Of a stretch of 34,918 bases of DNA, positions 1 through 11,200 are shown piece by piece. Position 1 is the stretch's first letter. Each line of letters begins with the position of its first letter. Position numbers and translations under genes: made by a program. Source of the DNA: Entrophospora sp. SA101. Its lineage: Eukaryota; Glomeromycota; Glomeromycetes; Entrophosporales; Entrophosporaceae. Below the pieces are notes generated by a model. The model saw only the letters and a program-made list of their open reading frames with translations, was not told the DNA's origin and made no database searches. Where the stretch lies: NCBI GenBank assembly GCA_958430865.1, contig CAUDNR010004112.1:95321-130238 (forward strand), read 5' to 3'.

Positions 1-1250
1 GTGTATTACTGATTAAATATAAAAGATACATTTGGGTAAATATCATTAGAGCAAGAGAAAGGTGAAATATTTGTCATCTCAACAATTAATGCCATAAAGA
101 GTAGAAGATATTTCTTTTTGGTGATATCTCTGTAATTGGCACAGATCCTGAATAATTTTTAAGAGTGGAATTCAGAAACTTAATTATATATTAATTTCAT
201 TGGCTAAATAATCATGATGTGATGAATGTTTACCAAAAAAATCTTACCTTCACTTCAATAATATCTTCAAAAATGCTGTGATTGAGCTTGTAATAAAATC
301 AATTTGATTCACTGGATGCAAAGAAATAGATATTGACAAAAATAATCTAAAGCTGATGATAGTGCAGCCAATTTAGAAATAGAAACATTGCAACTTTTTT
401 CTGAAATCAATTCAAAACCATGACCAGGACCAGAATCAGAGTCAGAATCGGTTCCAGCATCAATTTAATTCAGTTTAATTCACATTTTCATCTTTTATTA
501 CAATCTGTCCTTAGTAATCAAACATCACCAATCAAATCGATAGCTGAGTTAATTGCTGCAAACTCACATTTGTCCAAGAGACCAATAGTATTTGCTGAAA
601 TGCATGTTTATCAATTGATTATTAAGGGCTAACTGATTTTAATACTTCAAATTATTTTTGGATAAGCTGTAAAATTGGAACTCTAAATCTGTTGTATCCC
701 CAATCTTCAGTACTGAGTTTACAATATCCATCACACAGCAACATTTACAAAAGAAAATTTCCTTTTTTTTCGAGAAAAGAATCACAATTGGGATTAGAAC
801 AAGAAGCATATATGAGCATATATGGGACATACCACAACAAAACCAGACAAAGTGAACATTGGTAGACATTGATGTTAAAGAAGATGATATATATATGGAT
901 TTTAGATATATTATTAATGCACAATTAAAAACCTGATACATGCTATTGTAACAAAAAAATTAATGTTTATTATATTTTTATTTATTATAATATTCAAATA
1001 TAATAAAATTAAGAAAAAGAAATTCTTTGCATTTGATCCATTTGATCATAACCAGTTAAAAACGAGTGAACTTTATTATAATGACCCATTGATTGTTGTT
1101 TGATATTAATGAAAGCTGTTTTGGTGATAGCCACACATGTTTAAGGAATGTCAAATATGTTGGAAATAAAATGGAAGGAATTTGGAATCTTTTTTATTTA
1201 ATTATTATAAATTATAAAATAAAGTAAAATGGTATAAACATGTGCATACA
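1..1250. other. Intergenic DNA with possible decayed coding fragments
   Basis: No intact gene is visible. Several short stretches on the plus strand read like coding sequence but are cut by stops and frame changes, for example around 325-460 (acidic, Ser/Glu-rich) and 866-930 (ends in a stop). They may be the remains of one old gene or transposon. A segment at 818-860 is repeated at 30012-30052. The small open frames here have no recognisable domain. Confidence 0.4.
818..860 (+). repeat. Dispersed repeat, copy 1
   Basis: About 42 bases, containing the core CAACAAAACCAGACAAAGTG, recur at 30012-30052 with few differences. Similarity is lost abruptly on both sides, as expected for two fragments of an old dispersed element. 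Confidence 0.6.
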
Positions 1251-1330
1251 TGAACCTAGGTTATAGAGACAATCCTATTTGTGGTCAAGGTTGGTGATGA
1301 AAATATTTTGGTGTAAAAATATTTTATCGA

Positions 1331-1414
1331 TAAAAGTGACAAAGTGACAAAGGGCAAAAAGTCAAAAGTCAAAATGTATGGCAAAGGTGATAAAGGTGAC
1401 AAAGGTGACAAAAG
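1331..1414 (+). repeat. Degenerate GTGACAAAG short tandem repeat
   Basis: Imperfect repetition of GTGACAAA / GGTGACAAA / GTCAAAA units. It creates spurious low-complexity open frames on the minus strand (Ser-Pro-Leu and Cys-His-Leu repeats), which are not treated as genes. Confidence 0.7.
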
Positions 1415-1602
1415 TATAAAATCATGTTTCTTGGACACTTATGTAAAATTTTAACAGGAATCGCTGCTTCACATTTATTGTTGGTTTCATAACTTTCTTC
1501 AGAATCTGTAGAATCATCTGATAATTGTTGAAATACTTCTTCATTTACTAGTTCTAAAAATTCATTCATTGATTCATTAACTAATTCTAATGGGTCATAC
1601 AT
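1369..1602 (-). CDS. Small acidic ORF, unidentified
   Basis: A 77-codon frame opens with a Glu/Asn/Leu-rich stretch followed by an acidic Asp/Ser/Glu segment, then runs into the GTGACAAAG repeat, which supplies its Cys/His-rich end. The first 58 residues or so look more like protein than the rest. Upstream on the same strand (1610-1730) further acidic, Asn-rich coding-like sequence occurs in other frames, so this may be a fragment of a broken gene or a transposon open frame. No family is recognised and expression is unsupported. Confidence 0.2.
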   Translation of the reverse strand: MYDPLELVNESMNEFLELVNEEVFQQLSDDSTDSEESYETNNKCEAAIPVKILHKCPRNMILYFCHLCHLYHLCHTF

Positions 1603-1739
1603 AATCTGAATTATTATTATTATTATAATCTTCTAATTCCGTATCCTCGTCCATTTTATCACTGTTTTCTATTTTTTTTTTTTTTAATAATTGGTTTATT
1701 TTTATTGTTGATTTCGTCATTTTCGTCACTTATCAAATC

Positions 1740-2333
1740 CCTTAAAATGTATAAATTATATTTTTGTCACCCAACTTTGATGAATAATAAGAATATTTCA
1801 TCCAAATTTCCAACGACAATAATATTTTACAAATAATAAAAAGATCGAATTCTTATAATCCTACACAATTAAAACCTTTGAAAATGTCCCAACAACAATC
1901 ATCATCCATTAAAAAACGTGTATATATTCTGAATAAAAATGTGAATTATATTTATTTATTAAAATAAAATAAAATGTATTTATATTTATATTTATTGCTA
2001 TTGTAATTTATTAATATATATTTATATTATTTATTAACATTTATATTTATATTTATTAATACATATTTATTAATATTATTGTATTTATTGTTCATTTAAA
2101 TAAAATTTATATTACTATTGTATATTATTGTATTTAATATTCATTTATTTAATAACCATTAAACAATATGAATCTAATAGTAATGAAATTTTGCAAATAA
2201 GTAAGAAAATATAAATAAAATTAATCCTTAGTCATAATGACTGTATCCATTCAAACCATTATTTCTTCGTGGGCTTTAAACTTATTTATCCAAGTGAATC
2301 TTTTTGGTTATTTAATCATTATAATTATAGCAT
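1740..2333. other. AT-rich spacer downstream of the FHA-RING gene
   Basis: Almost pure A/T low-complexity sequence, especially 1915-2220 with TATTTAT-type repeats. I see no gene or structured element. Part of it is presumably the 3' untranslated region of the minus-strand FHA-RING gene. Confidence 0.6.
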
Positions 2334-3740
2334 TTACGGAGGTGTAGAAGATGAAGTAGCTTTTGTAGTATCGATATTGGTGGTGTTGGTAATAGTGGGT
2401 ATTAATGGTGTTTTTGTAGCAGTGGCAGCAGCAGCAGCAGCAGCAGCGCTGGTTGTGGTGGTTAAAGGAGGTGACGATGATGATGGTGGTGATGATGAGG
2501 ATGTAAGAGTTATTCCTTTATCAGATGCTCCGAGATTTGAGGATGATGGGTTGATAAGAGCAGCTGATAGATCAACAATGGCTTGAATGCCTTTATCACT
2601 TGTAGAAGATTCTTCAATATTTTCAAATGGTTGTTCTTCGTCGTCAGCTGATGAATTATCAATAACAATATTATTTGGAGATTGAGTAACTACTTCTTCT
2701 TGAAGTTTTTCAGCAACAGAAGAATCTTCTTGTTCAGCCAAAACTTGTTCCCAATCTATACTGTTGTCTACAGCAGCTTCAAGATCGGCAAAACTTCTAC
2801 ATAAAGGACATAAAAATCCTGAATGATGAGAAAACAAAGTTGGCCGTATGCATTTGTAATGAAAAACATGCGAACAAGGTGCAAGAAATAAAGCTTGATA
2901 AGGTCCAATTCCACCCAAACAAATACAACAATCAACTATTTGTTGTTTTGTTCCTTCTATATTTCCCATTTGAGTTATTTGCTTGAATTGTTTTAAAGCA
3001 TTTAAACTATAAATTATTAAACATTAATTATATTAATCATTAATCATTTAATGAAAATTATATATATATATATATAAAGATTATATAAAAACCTAAACTG
3101 ATTAATTGGTCTTCTCCATGAATAATTTAATTCTATTCTCATCTTCACACAACGATAAATTTCTATATATATAATTAATTAATAATCAAAATAATTAAAA
3201 CGTATTGTTGGCGAAATAAAAATAAATTTCTTTACCTTCAGTTCCGCCTTGGTAGTCAACACCAAGTTGTACAACATCTCCATCATTTAACAAGAATGCT
3301 TTACTTTCTGAATTTGGAGGTGACAATCTTACATGATTAAGAAATGTTCCTGAAGAAGATTTAGTATCTTTTATGAGAAACTTTACAAAAAAAAATAAAC
3401 CGGTAATTATATTATTAAAAATTTAATTATTTAATTATCAGATAAAAAATAGTTGTCATTGTTGTTGTTGTTATTGTTGTTATTACTATTATTATACCTT
3501 TCCTTCACTACACCAAATTTCAGCATGGCCTCTTGAAACAACTTTACTTTTAAAAGCTACTCTGTTTGGAACATGAGCTTTATCAGTAAAACGTCCTATT
3601 TTAATCACAACATCTTCAGGCACTTCTCTTTCAATGATGTTAAAATGTAAGGAACGAGAGCCTTCAATATGAGGTACTATACGGAGTGCAGGGACTTTAG
3701 GTTTTTGATCTTGAGACAACGCCTGTAATTCTGGTGACAT
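2334..3740 (-). CDS. dma1: Dma1/CHFR-type FHA-RING E3 ubiquitin ligase
   Basis: Four exons join in phase: 3740-3498, 3380-3236, 3162-3093 and 3006-2334, giving 376 residues. An FHA domain (about residues 43-140) shows the phosphothreonine-binding features IGR (48-50), SRGH (69-72) and SSGTFLN across the first intron. After the linker motif EIYRCVKM comes a RING-H2 finger (about 180-222) with CCICL, CSHVFHYKC and CPLC. This order is typical of fungal Dma1/Dma2 and animal CHFR/RNF8, E3 ligases that delay septation or mitotic exit when the spindle is faulty; the function is inferred from the family. The C-terminal 150 residues are acidic then Ser/Thr/Ala-rich, with an eight-alanine run. The start is the first in-frame ATG; because the frame stays open upstream to a possible splice acceptor near 3747, a further 5' exon is possible. 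Confidence 0.9.
2418..2448. repeat. GCA/CAG trinucleotide repeat coding for polyalanine
   Basis: A run of GCA triplets on the plus strand is read on the minus strand within the FHA-RING gene as consecutive Ala codons. Such tracts often vary in length between strains. Confidence 0.8.
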
Positions 3741-5102
3741 TTCACAAGTAACTAAGACCAAACATAAAGTTTCATATTTATTATAATTAGATGGATTAGT
3801 TTAATAACAATAATAATAATAATAAATATTTATTAATTATTATTATTATTACCTTTTCTCGAAAAAATACTTAGTTATTATTATCTGATGTATTGGCATT
3901 ATATTATTAAATTATAAATAACTCGGTTACTTCAAAAAAAAATTTATAATATTTTTAATTAAAAAAAAATATGTATTAAAAGACCATACATACCTTTCTT
4001 TATACTTTAACTTTGCTTTGCATTTATATATATTTATATTTATTTTTTTTATGATTCGTGTAACGAAAATTTGGAGTAAACATTTTTACCCTTTTAATTG
4101 TTCATTTAAAAAAACATGACTATCAATTTTTCCCTATTATTGAAAGATGAAACTTTTAATTTCCTCTAACACTAACGAAAATATAAGACAAACATATCCA
4201 TATTAATATTGATAATTACTTCGGAATCCTATGTATGGTGCTGTGTGATATTTGCTAAAACTTGTGCTATTAATAATTTCCTTCAATAACATAATTAAGT
4301 TGGGCCAAAATTTTCACCCCTTTTGATAAGTCGGGTCACGAGTGACTATTATTTCAAGAGCATGTGACTTAGTGTCAAAAATTTTATTATTATATAGTTA
4401 GCGCAAACTTTACTTTCTGTCCTACCTTTCGATTTTAGTTTTATTAGTTGACAGAATAGGCCTCTTGTTTAACGAAATGAAGAGATTTTCCCAAAAAAAA
4501 TTATTTGTCTATTCATGTACAGCAAAACCTTGTTACAAGAAAAAAAAATTTTTTAGAGTATAATTACTAACCGCGTTACAATGAAGTCACGTGACAAATA
4601 ACCAATGAAAATGCGTTAAAAATCGTATGATATGAAAAAAAACATTCATGATTTAAAAATTTAAAAATTGTAATAGTTTCCATGATTTAGAAATTATAAT
4701 AAAACATGATTATTTCTACAATTTAAAATTGTAAGTTTAAACATTTTTATGAAATTCTAAAAGGTATAATAAATACAAGTCTCATTGTTTGGATGGTTAT
4801 GTATTAAAAAAAAGTTACAACCATTGTCATCTAAAAATTGAAACTTTATTACAGCTGAGCAAAAAAGAGAAATTTGCTTATCAAAAAGAAATAAACCTCA
4901 ACCTAAAATGTTGAATTAACAGCATAATGTGGTTATACATTTTCGTGCAAAGTTATCGAATTGGACATTTTTGTGTCAATTTTTCCCCGCCGATCACTAT
5001 GTACAATTCACTCATTCATAGACGGATCGTCAATTAATGATTAATAAAAATAATGATTCTATCAGAGTTTTATTTTATTAGAATGTTAATTATCTATTGT
5101 TT
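3741..5102. other. Intergenic region upstream of the FHA-RING gene
   Basis: AT-rich, with no supportable gene. Minus-strand donor-like sites near 3853 and 3993 could mark untranslated first exons of the FHA-RING gene, but none joins the coding frame without a stop. The stretch near 4518-4540 (ACAGCAAAACCTTGTTACAA) loosely resembles a pogo-type terminus. Confidence 0.4.
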
Positions 5103-5490
5103 TTCTCTGCGAGGACCCGAAGCTATGCTTTTTCAAACGAAGACCAGAAGTTATCCTTTGTTGATCACTACAATAAGGATAAAGATGAGTTTATTATTGA
5201 AAAGTAACTTAATCAATCAATATTGATATTGTGAAAACTTTCATAATTACTTACACAGTAATTTGATAATAATTATAAAAAGCCTTTGCGTAAACTAAAA
5301 TTAGTTGACCCTGGAACATAAAGTACCGAATTCTTAATCGATGATTTTATCTACCCCGATCATGTATCACGTTATAAGAAGAAATGTTCGAGTTTAGTAG
5401 TAAATGAGTGTGTGGGAATTGATTTTGTACTCAGCAAAAGAGAAACCTGGCTTCTTGGAAACAATTGATGAAGCAAAGGAGAGATTGTGA
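5103..5490 (+). pseudogene. Coding remnant or partial gene, unidentified
   Basis: Two blocks on the plus strand have protein-like composition. Block one (5103-5207) ends in DEFIIEK just before a possible GTAACT donor. Block two (about 5317-5490) contains FLIDDFIYPDHV and NECVGIDFVL, then needs a one-base frame change to continue as FLETIDEAKERL and stop. An in-frame stop precedes block two. This looks like a decayed gene, or less likely exons of a real gene whose other exons I cannot find. The family is not recognised. Confidence 0.35.
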
Positions 5491-5689
5491 TACACAAATA
5501 AAAAGAGTTTGGAATATATATTATAAGTTTTTTTGGGAGCTTTTAAAACAATTTTATTTATTTCATCTTTGCAACGAATTTGACGTAATAATTTTACAAC
5601 TTTGGTAACATTTCGTCAAACATCATTACCCTAAGGTTTACATTGCAATAACATTAGAAAAAAGAGCACAATTTGACCCATAATTTATA

Positions 5690-5761
5690 ATATTGGGCGC
5701 GCGATGGACAATTTCAGTGACATCCGGGATGTCATGATATTGGCCGCTGCGCGCCCAATAT
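5690..5761. repeat. GC-rich hairpin element with perfect 13-base arms
   Basis: ATATTGGGCGCGC (5690-5702) is exactly reverse-complemented at 5749-5761. Inside lies a second palindrome, TGACATCC-G-GGATGTCA (5718-5734). The 72-base unit is far richer in G+C than its surroundings, so it probably arrived as a unit (a tiny inverted-repeat element) or is a selected secondary structure. No clear target-site duplication is seen. Confidence 0.75.
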
Positions 5762-7074
5762 CTTATACTTAACGTTAAAAATTTTGAAACTGTCTACTAT
5801 AACGAAATTGAATTTCACCGATCGATTGATTTTTATATTTTAATGATTTTTTTTTTAAAAAAATATTTACTATATATAAGAGTAATGGTGTTTTTTTTTT
5901 TTGATGAAAAAATTTGCTATACAAAATTTTTGGTTCCATAATAAATCGTTGACTACTAATAAGCTTGACCATATTAAACCTAATACTAACCAACCCTTTT
6001 TGTAATAATAATAAGTTGACCCTATCAATGATTTTTGATATTTGAGACAATAAAACTCAATGTTCCCAAATAATTACCATGATAATAACGGTAAATTGAA
6101 AATGGCATTTTTATTATGTTTGTAATTTGAAATTATTAAAATCTTCATCTATTATTTCTCGACTCTCCCTATTGTTAATGATATTTCGAATTAAATCATC
6201 ACTAAAATTAATAGAATCCAAAAATTATCCCAATAAAATATCTCATATTGTGGCAAAGTAAAACAACTGTTCGAACATATCTTATACAACAAATCTTTTC
6301 TGGGTTTTAGAGCTCTCCATAATGATTTTTTTCTATTGGTAAACTGCTTCAAGACTTGACCAATGATCTCAAAATGACAATTCTAATGTTTTAGGAAACT
6401 TCTAATTGATATTTGATATCCAAATCTTCTATTTTACTTTATTCATCTAACTTCTGAATTGCCTTCCATTTTTCGAACTACTATAGTAATATATCAAACA
6501 AAACTTAAGCTTTCTATTAGTATGTGTGGTTTCCTGTTTCTTGTTGTAAAATGCTTATTAGGCAATGGAAAACTCTAAAATCGCTATCTTTTGAACCGGA
6601 TAGATAGGATTTGGGTATTTTTGTTCAGCTTCCATTTTCACCAAAAAAATTCATTGCATTGACGTGTAAAAAAAACGTCACTTCTTAAATCGCCTTTAAC
6701 AAAATCCAATAGCCAATTTAAATTTATACCAAAATAGCTCAGTGGCGATAAAAAAATTATGATTATAATAAGCATATTATATTATTCGCAATTCAGACGT
6801 AATCCGCGTATATTTTTTTATTATTGTGGATTACAAGTGAGTCCTGAACAATACACACTTCTTATTTGCATGCGTTTTCTTGATGAAGTAAGTATAGATA
6901 ACATGATAGTTGTGTGTTTATTTTTTAAAAAGGTCATATGAAATTTCGGATATCGGATATGATTGAAATAACAAGATTTTTTATTATTATCAAAAAGAAA
7001 AAAAACTTCTTTTATAAATTAAACGAGATGAATGTTCAATGGATAGAATAACTCGTGTCAATATTTAGGTATTT
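5762..7074. other. Intergenic DNA, nothing definite
   Basis: AT-rich with short open frames only (for example 5775-6050 minus and 6759-6941 plus). These have low-complexity Lys/Phe/Ile composition and no domain. A tRNA A-box-like string at 6736-6747 has no matching B box or cloverleaf. Confidence 0.45.
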
Positions 7075-7300
7075 AACTCCAAATGATATGATTAAATTTT
7101 GACATAGTTTTGGAAACGAATCAATTATCTGCCACAAAAAGAAATCGGAGTTGTATCAGTGGACCATGCATAATAAGAAAGCAACCTTTGTTAAAAAATA
7201 CATGACTCGAGGCAAACCCTCGATTGTTTCTTCTTTCGTCGATATCTTTTCTTTTTTTCAAATAATTCCATATAAAAATTTTAATTCACTTCTTGAATAA
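7075..7300 (+). pseudogene. Decayed coding fragment, unidentified
   Basis: On the plus strand a frame from about 7087 reads through one TGA at 7099-7101 and then stays open through 7300, with protein-like motifs such as HSFGNESIICHKKK and KKYMTRGKPSIVSSF. The TGA sits where a Trp codon would be plausible. The block has no start codon or partner exons. I do not recognise a family; it is most likely a relic of a gene or transposon. Confidence 0.25.
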
Positions 7301-8231
7301 AATATAGCACTTCTTTGCCTGTGTACCATTTTACCAGCTCTTCCACTTTCTTGAACATGCTGACTAGAGCTTAAGGGAAAATTATAATACTTGGATCTGG
7401 TGTATTAACTAACACCCATATCAAATGCATTTGTTGAATTTCTATAATCATTTTTGTCATTCTAATCTTCTATTTAGATAATGATGGATTTTTTTTTCTT
7501 CGGTTAAATTTCCACTGAAATAGATCCATTTCACAACATATGTTTTTGAGTTTATAATTATAAATATCTAGAAAATGTTGAAACAAGCAAATGATAAAGA
7601 TCAAATCACAGCAAGATTATTCTCATCTTTTCACATGGGTATGAACATCCTTTTCTGGCAGTGTTATCATTATTGAAGAATTGGGAAAAGAATATTAATC
7701 TGCTACACCATTCCAAGCTTTACAAAAATATTGATGTATGTATATATGTAAACATGGTAAGCTTCACCAATTACAAATTGAACCTTAAAAAATTTGGATA
7801 TTCTTTTTAACGTCTTTTGAAAACTTAAATTTCTTGATTTGACTACTCCGTCTTTATTTCCAAAATACTCCTAATTACAAAGAAACCCACCTTATGGAAA
7901 ATTAGGCACGTAAAAGATACATAAAAGATAAGTATAACTTCATTATAATTGCTTTTTTGAAAATACATGAAATCTTCCAGTGAAAGACCGTATAAAAGTA
8001 GGAAAAATGTATGCTCGGAATTAGAATTTCGCATCTTTTAATTCTGGAATACTAATTGCAGTAGCGGTAGATAATGATCTAAAAAAGTACAAATATAAAC
8101 ATAAAAGTTTTTAAGGTCATACTACTGCAAAACCATGTTATTTTCTTATTTACAAAAAAATTTATTATTTTTAAATATAAGTTATAAATTAAGATAATAT
8201 AAATATAAAAAAAAAACTAATTAAAAATTAA
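7301..8231. other. Intergenic DNA downstream of VAC14
   Basis: AT-rich. Only small low-complexity open frames are present. The end nearest 8231 presumably holds the VAC14 3' untranslated region. No repeat or RNA gene is recognised. Confidence 0.45.
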
Positions 8232-11200
8232 TTATTTTTTTCCACGTCTATTGTTACCACCGCTATTACTTGTTGGAGGGCTTTGTGAATACGAATTTAT
8301 GTTATTGCCATAATGACCGTGATCACTATTTGCACTAGAAGAACTAAGTCGTCTTCTTGGTTGATTATGATGAGACGATGCTGTTCCGGTAGTTTTATTA
8401 TTAGATGTGGATGATGATGTTGTTGTCTCGGCAATTGAATTATTATTATGATGAACACGATTATTACTTGTATTATTTGATATTATATTTCCTCCGTTAA
8501 CATTCCTGCCATTAGAATTTGGTGTATTCTTTAAAGGATTTGTTGTCAACGATGATGTTGAATAATAAGTTGATTTATCACGAGATCTACGGGATCGACT
8601 TGATTGACTACTCAGTCTACCAATTGTTTGATAAGCTATATATATATTATATATATATATATATGTTTTTTTAAAAAAAAAGATTATTATTATTATATAA
8701 ATATTTAGGTATAAAAACACAAAAGGAATTTACTTTGTCTTGTTTTCTCATGTTTATTTTGCACTGCTCTAAAATGATTTAATAATTCTTGAAATTTTAT
8801 TCCTTCATCTTTTGACGATGACGATGACCCCTTGGTGGTAGTAGCACGTTTGGTATCATTTGTAGGTGCACTTTTGTTTAAAAAAAATCGTCATCATTAT
8901 CATTTCAAGAATATGATAATAATTTATAATATATCTGTAATATTTAAGAATTATATAAAACATACCTTTTTGGTATCAAATGCAAAAAACCCATTGAACT
9001 AACGCTTGTAAGTCGGTTTTTTAAACTGGCAAATGCTCCACTCTGTGGAAGAAGCATCAACAAGCCATATAAGCATTTAAAAAGATATGGATATTTCTCA
9101 GGTTCAAGAAGCTGTAATCTTAAATCTTTATTATAGGATGAAATCGTTTTTGCTTAGCATTATTAAAATAATAATAGCCATGATTAAGATATTTTAATGA
9201 ACACTCTACTTACATGTGAATACAGGTGATTCCAATAGTTGAACTAGTTTGTCAATTTGAATAAGTAAATTAACAGTAATATCAAGATCTGCACTATAGT
9301 AATATAAATTGTGACAAATAAATTAGGTAAACAAATATATCTACAATAATAAATATAGAGATATATATATCATATTCACATACAAGCTTTGTAAAAGATT
9401 TGCTGCATGCTCATAAGCTTGTGCCAATAAACACAGCGAAAAAGTGGCAACTGGATTATGACACCACGATTTGTATAAAGCAGTGAATAATAGTTGGCCA
9501 TCTTTTGTTTCTAAATTTTTAAGTCTTTTCCGAAGATCAGAAAGCTCAGGTGAAGTTATAAGGATACTATTAAGATTTTGGACCATACTAGAAGCGAATT
9601 CTATATCCTAACGAGAACATTGATTAATTAACTAAGATATTTGCCTTTTAATTAAATAAAATTAAAAAAATAAAAGTATTAAATAAAATGGATAAAAAAA
9701 TGTATGTACCTCTTCCTTTTCCAAAATTTCCGCAAAACTTCTATAAATTCTTTCAGAGTCAAGACTTAAACACAAATGACGAATAATTAAACTACCTCTG
9801 TTTTCTAATAATTTACGATCGGTACTGAATAATTTTAATAAATCAATCATAAATCGTGTAAAATATTCATCTTCAGAACTGGATGACAATTGAGCAAGGA
9901 GTTGAAGGTCACGTTTTACAACCTAAAAAAAAATCGATTAAAAAAAAATTAGAAAAAGACGATAGATTTTTTTAACCTGAATTTTTTTTTTATTACCTCT
10001 TCAGAAGAATCTGATAAGGTTTTCAATAATGCAGGGAATGTATAATCATCAACAGCAAGTATCTAATTTTTATAAAAATGAAAAAATTTATATTATTATA
10101 TTATACATATATATAATTTTAAATGCAATGATTTTTCACCTTTTTAGGTGCTTTTTTATGTAGCATTAAAAGCCAATCAAAGCTTGCAATTCTAGTTTCT
10201 TCATGATCATCAAGAAATTGATGTACTAATGCATCAACAGTTGCTTGATAATCAAATGGATCATCATGTTCTTGAATGAAGGATAGTTTTTTTATTACTT
10301 GTAAATCTTTATTATTATTATGACCTCTGGGTAGTATAGATGGACTGCTACTGGTAGTATTGGTAGCAGTAGGATTCGATGAAGAATTTGAGGATGGTTT
10401 GTTGTTGTTGTTGTTCGTTGGGATTTCATAAATTAATTTATAAAGATTTTTATTTGCTTCAATAGCACTAGTCTTGATACGTAATAAAGTTCAATGTTAA
10501 GAATTTAATTATAATTAATAAAAAATAACGATAAATATATTTGATTAAAGGATATTAGAAGATGAATGAGCCAATGATGGTAAAACTGCACTTATAAGTT
10601 GCGGAGTAAATGATATTATGACCTCTTTGGCTAAATTTATGAATGCATTGATCCATTTCAAAGCTGTTGCTTGTATCTCCTCCTCTGTTTTTTTTTTTTT
10701 TTTTGAAAAAGGAATAATAATAATATTCAAAAAACTAATTGAATATATATTTTTTTTAATAACAATAAATCAAACAGCAAACAAAAAATTCATGCTATTT
10801 ACCGTGTGAAGATAAATGTGGCATCAAAATTTGTACTATTCTAGTGTAATCAATGACAACACCTTGGCCCGGGACCCAAGATCCTTTTCCTCTACCTTCT
10901 GCATCATCGAAATCCCATTTTAAATTACCATTATCATCAACTAATAATAATTTACTAATAGCATTATGGGAAACATCACCGTCACCATAATCACCACCAC
11001 CAATTAAGCCATCATCGCCTGCCTCATTGGTTGTAGTAACTTCAGAAATAGTAGCAGTTAATTGTTTTTGTTGCTCAATATAATATTTTTTAATAGCATA
11101 TTTTTTTTGTTGTTCATTAATTGTAGCAGCATCACAGATTTCAGCCAAAAAATTTGCTAGGATGTTAGATGTCGCATACCTTATATCTTTATTTGGATCA

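Noticed and set aside
420..632. 70-codon plus-strand open frame
   Set aside because: Low-complexity start, no domain, no splice context; at best a fragment of decayed sequence already noted for the region.
2269..2586. 105-codon plus-strand open frame with Val/Ala-rich sequence
   Set aside because: It is the antisense of the Ser/Thr/Ala-rich tail of the FHA-RING gene, whose domains are secure on the minus strand.
6736..6747. TAGCTCAGTGGC, a tRNA A-box-like string
   Set aside because: No B box at the right distance and no acceptor or anticodon stem can be formed.
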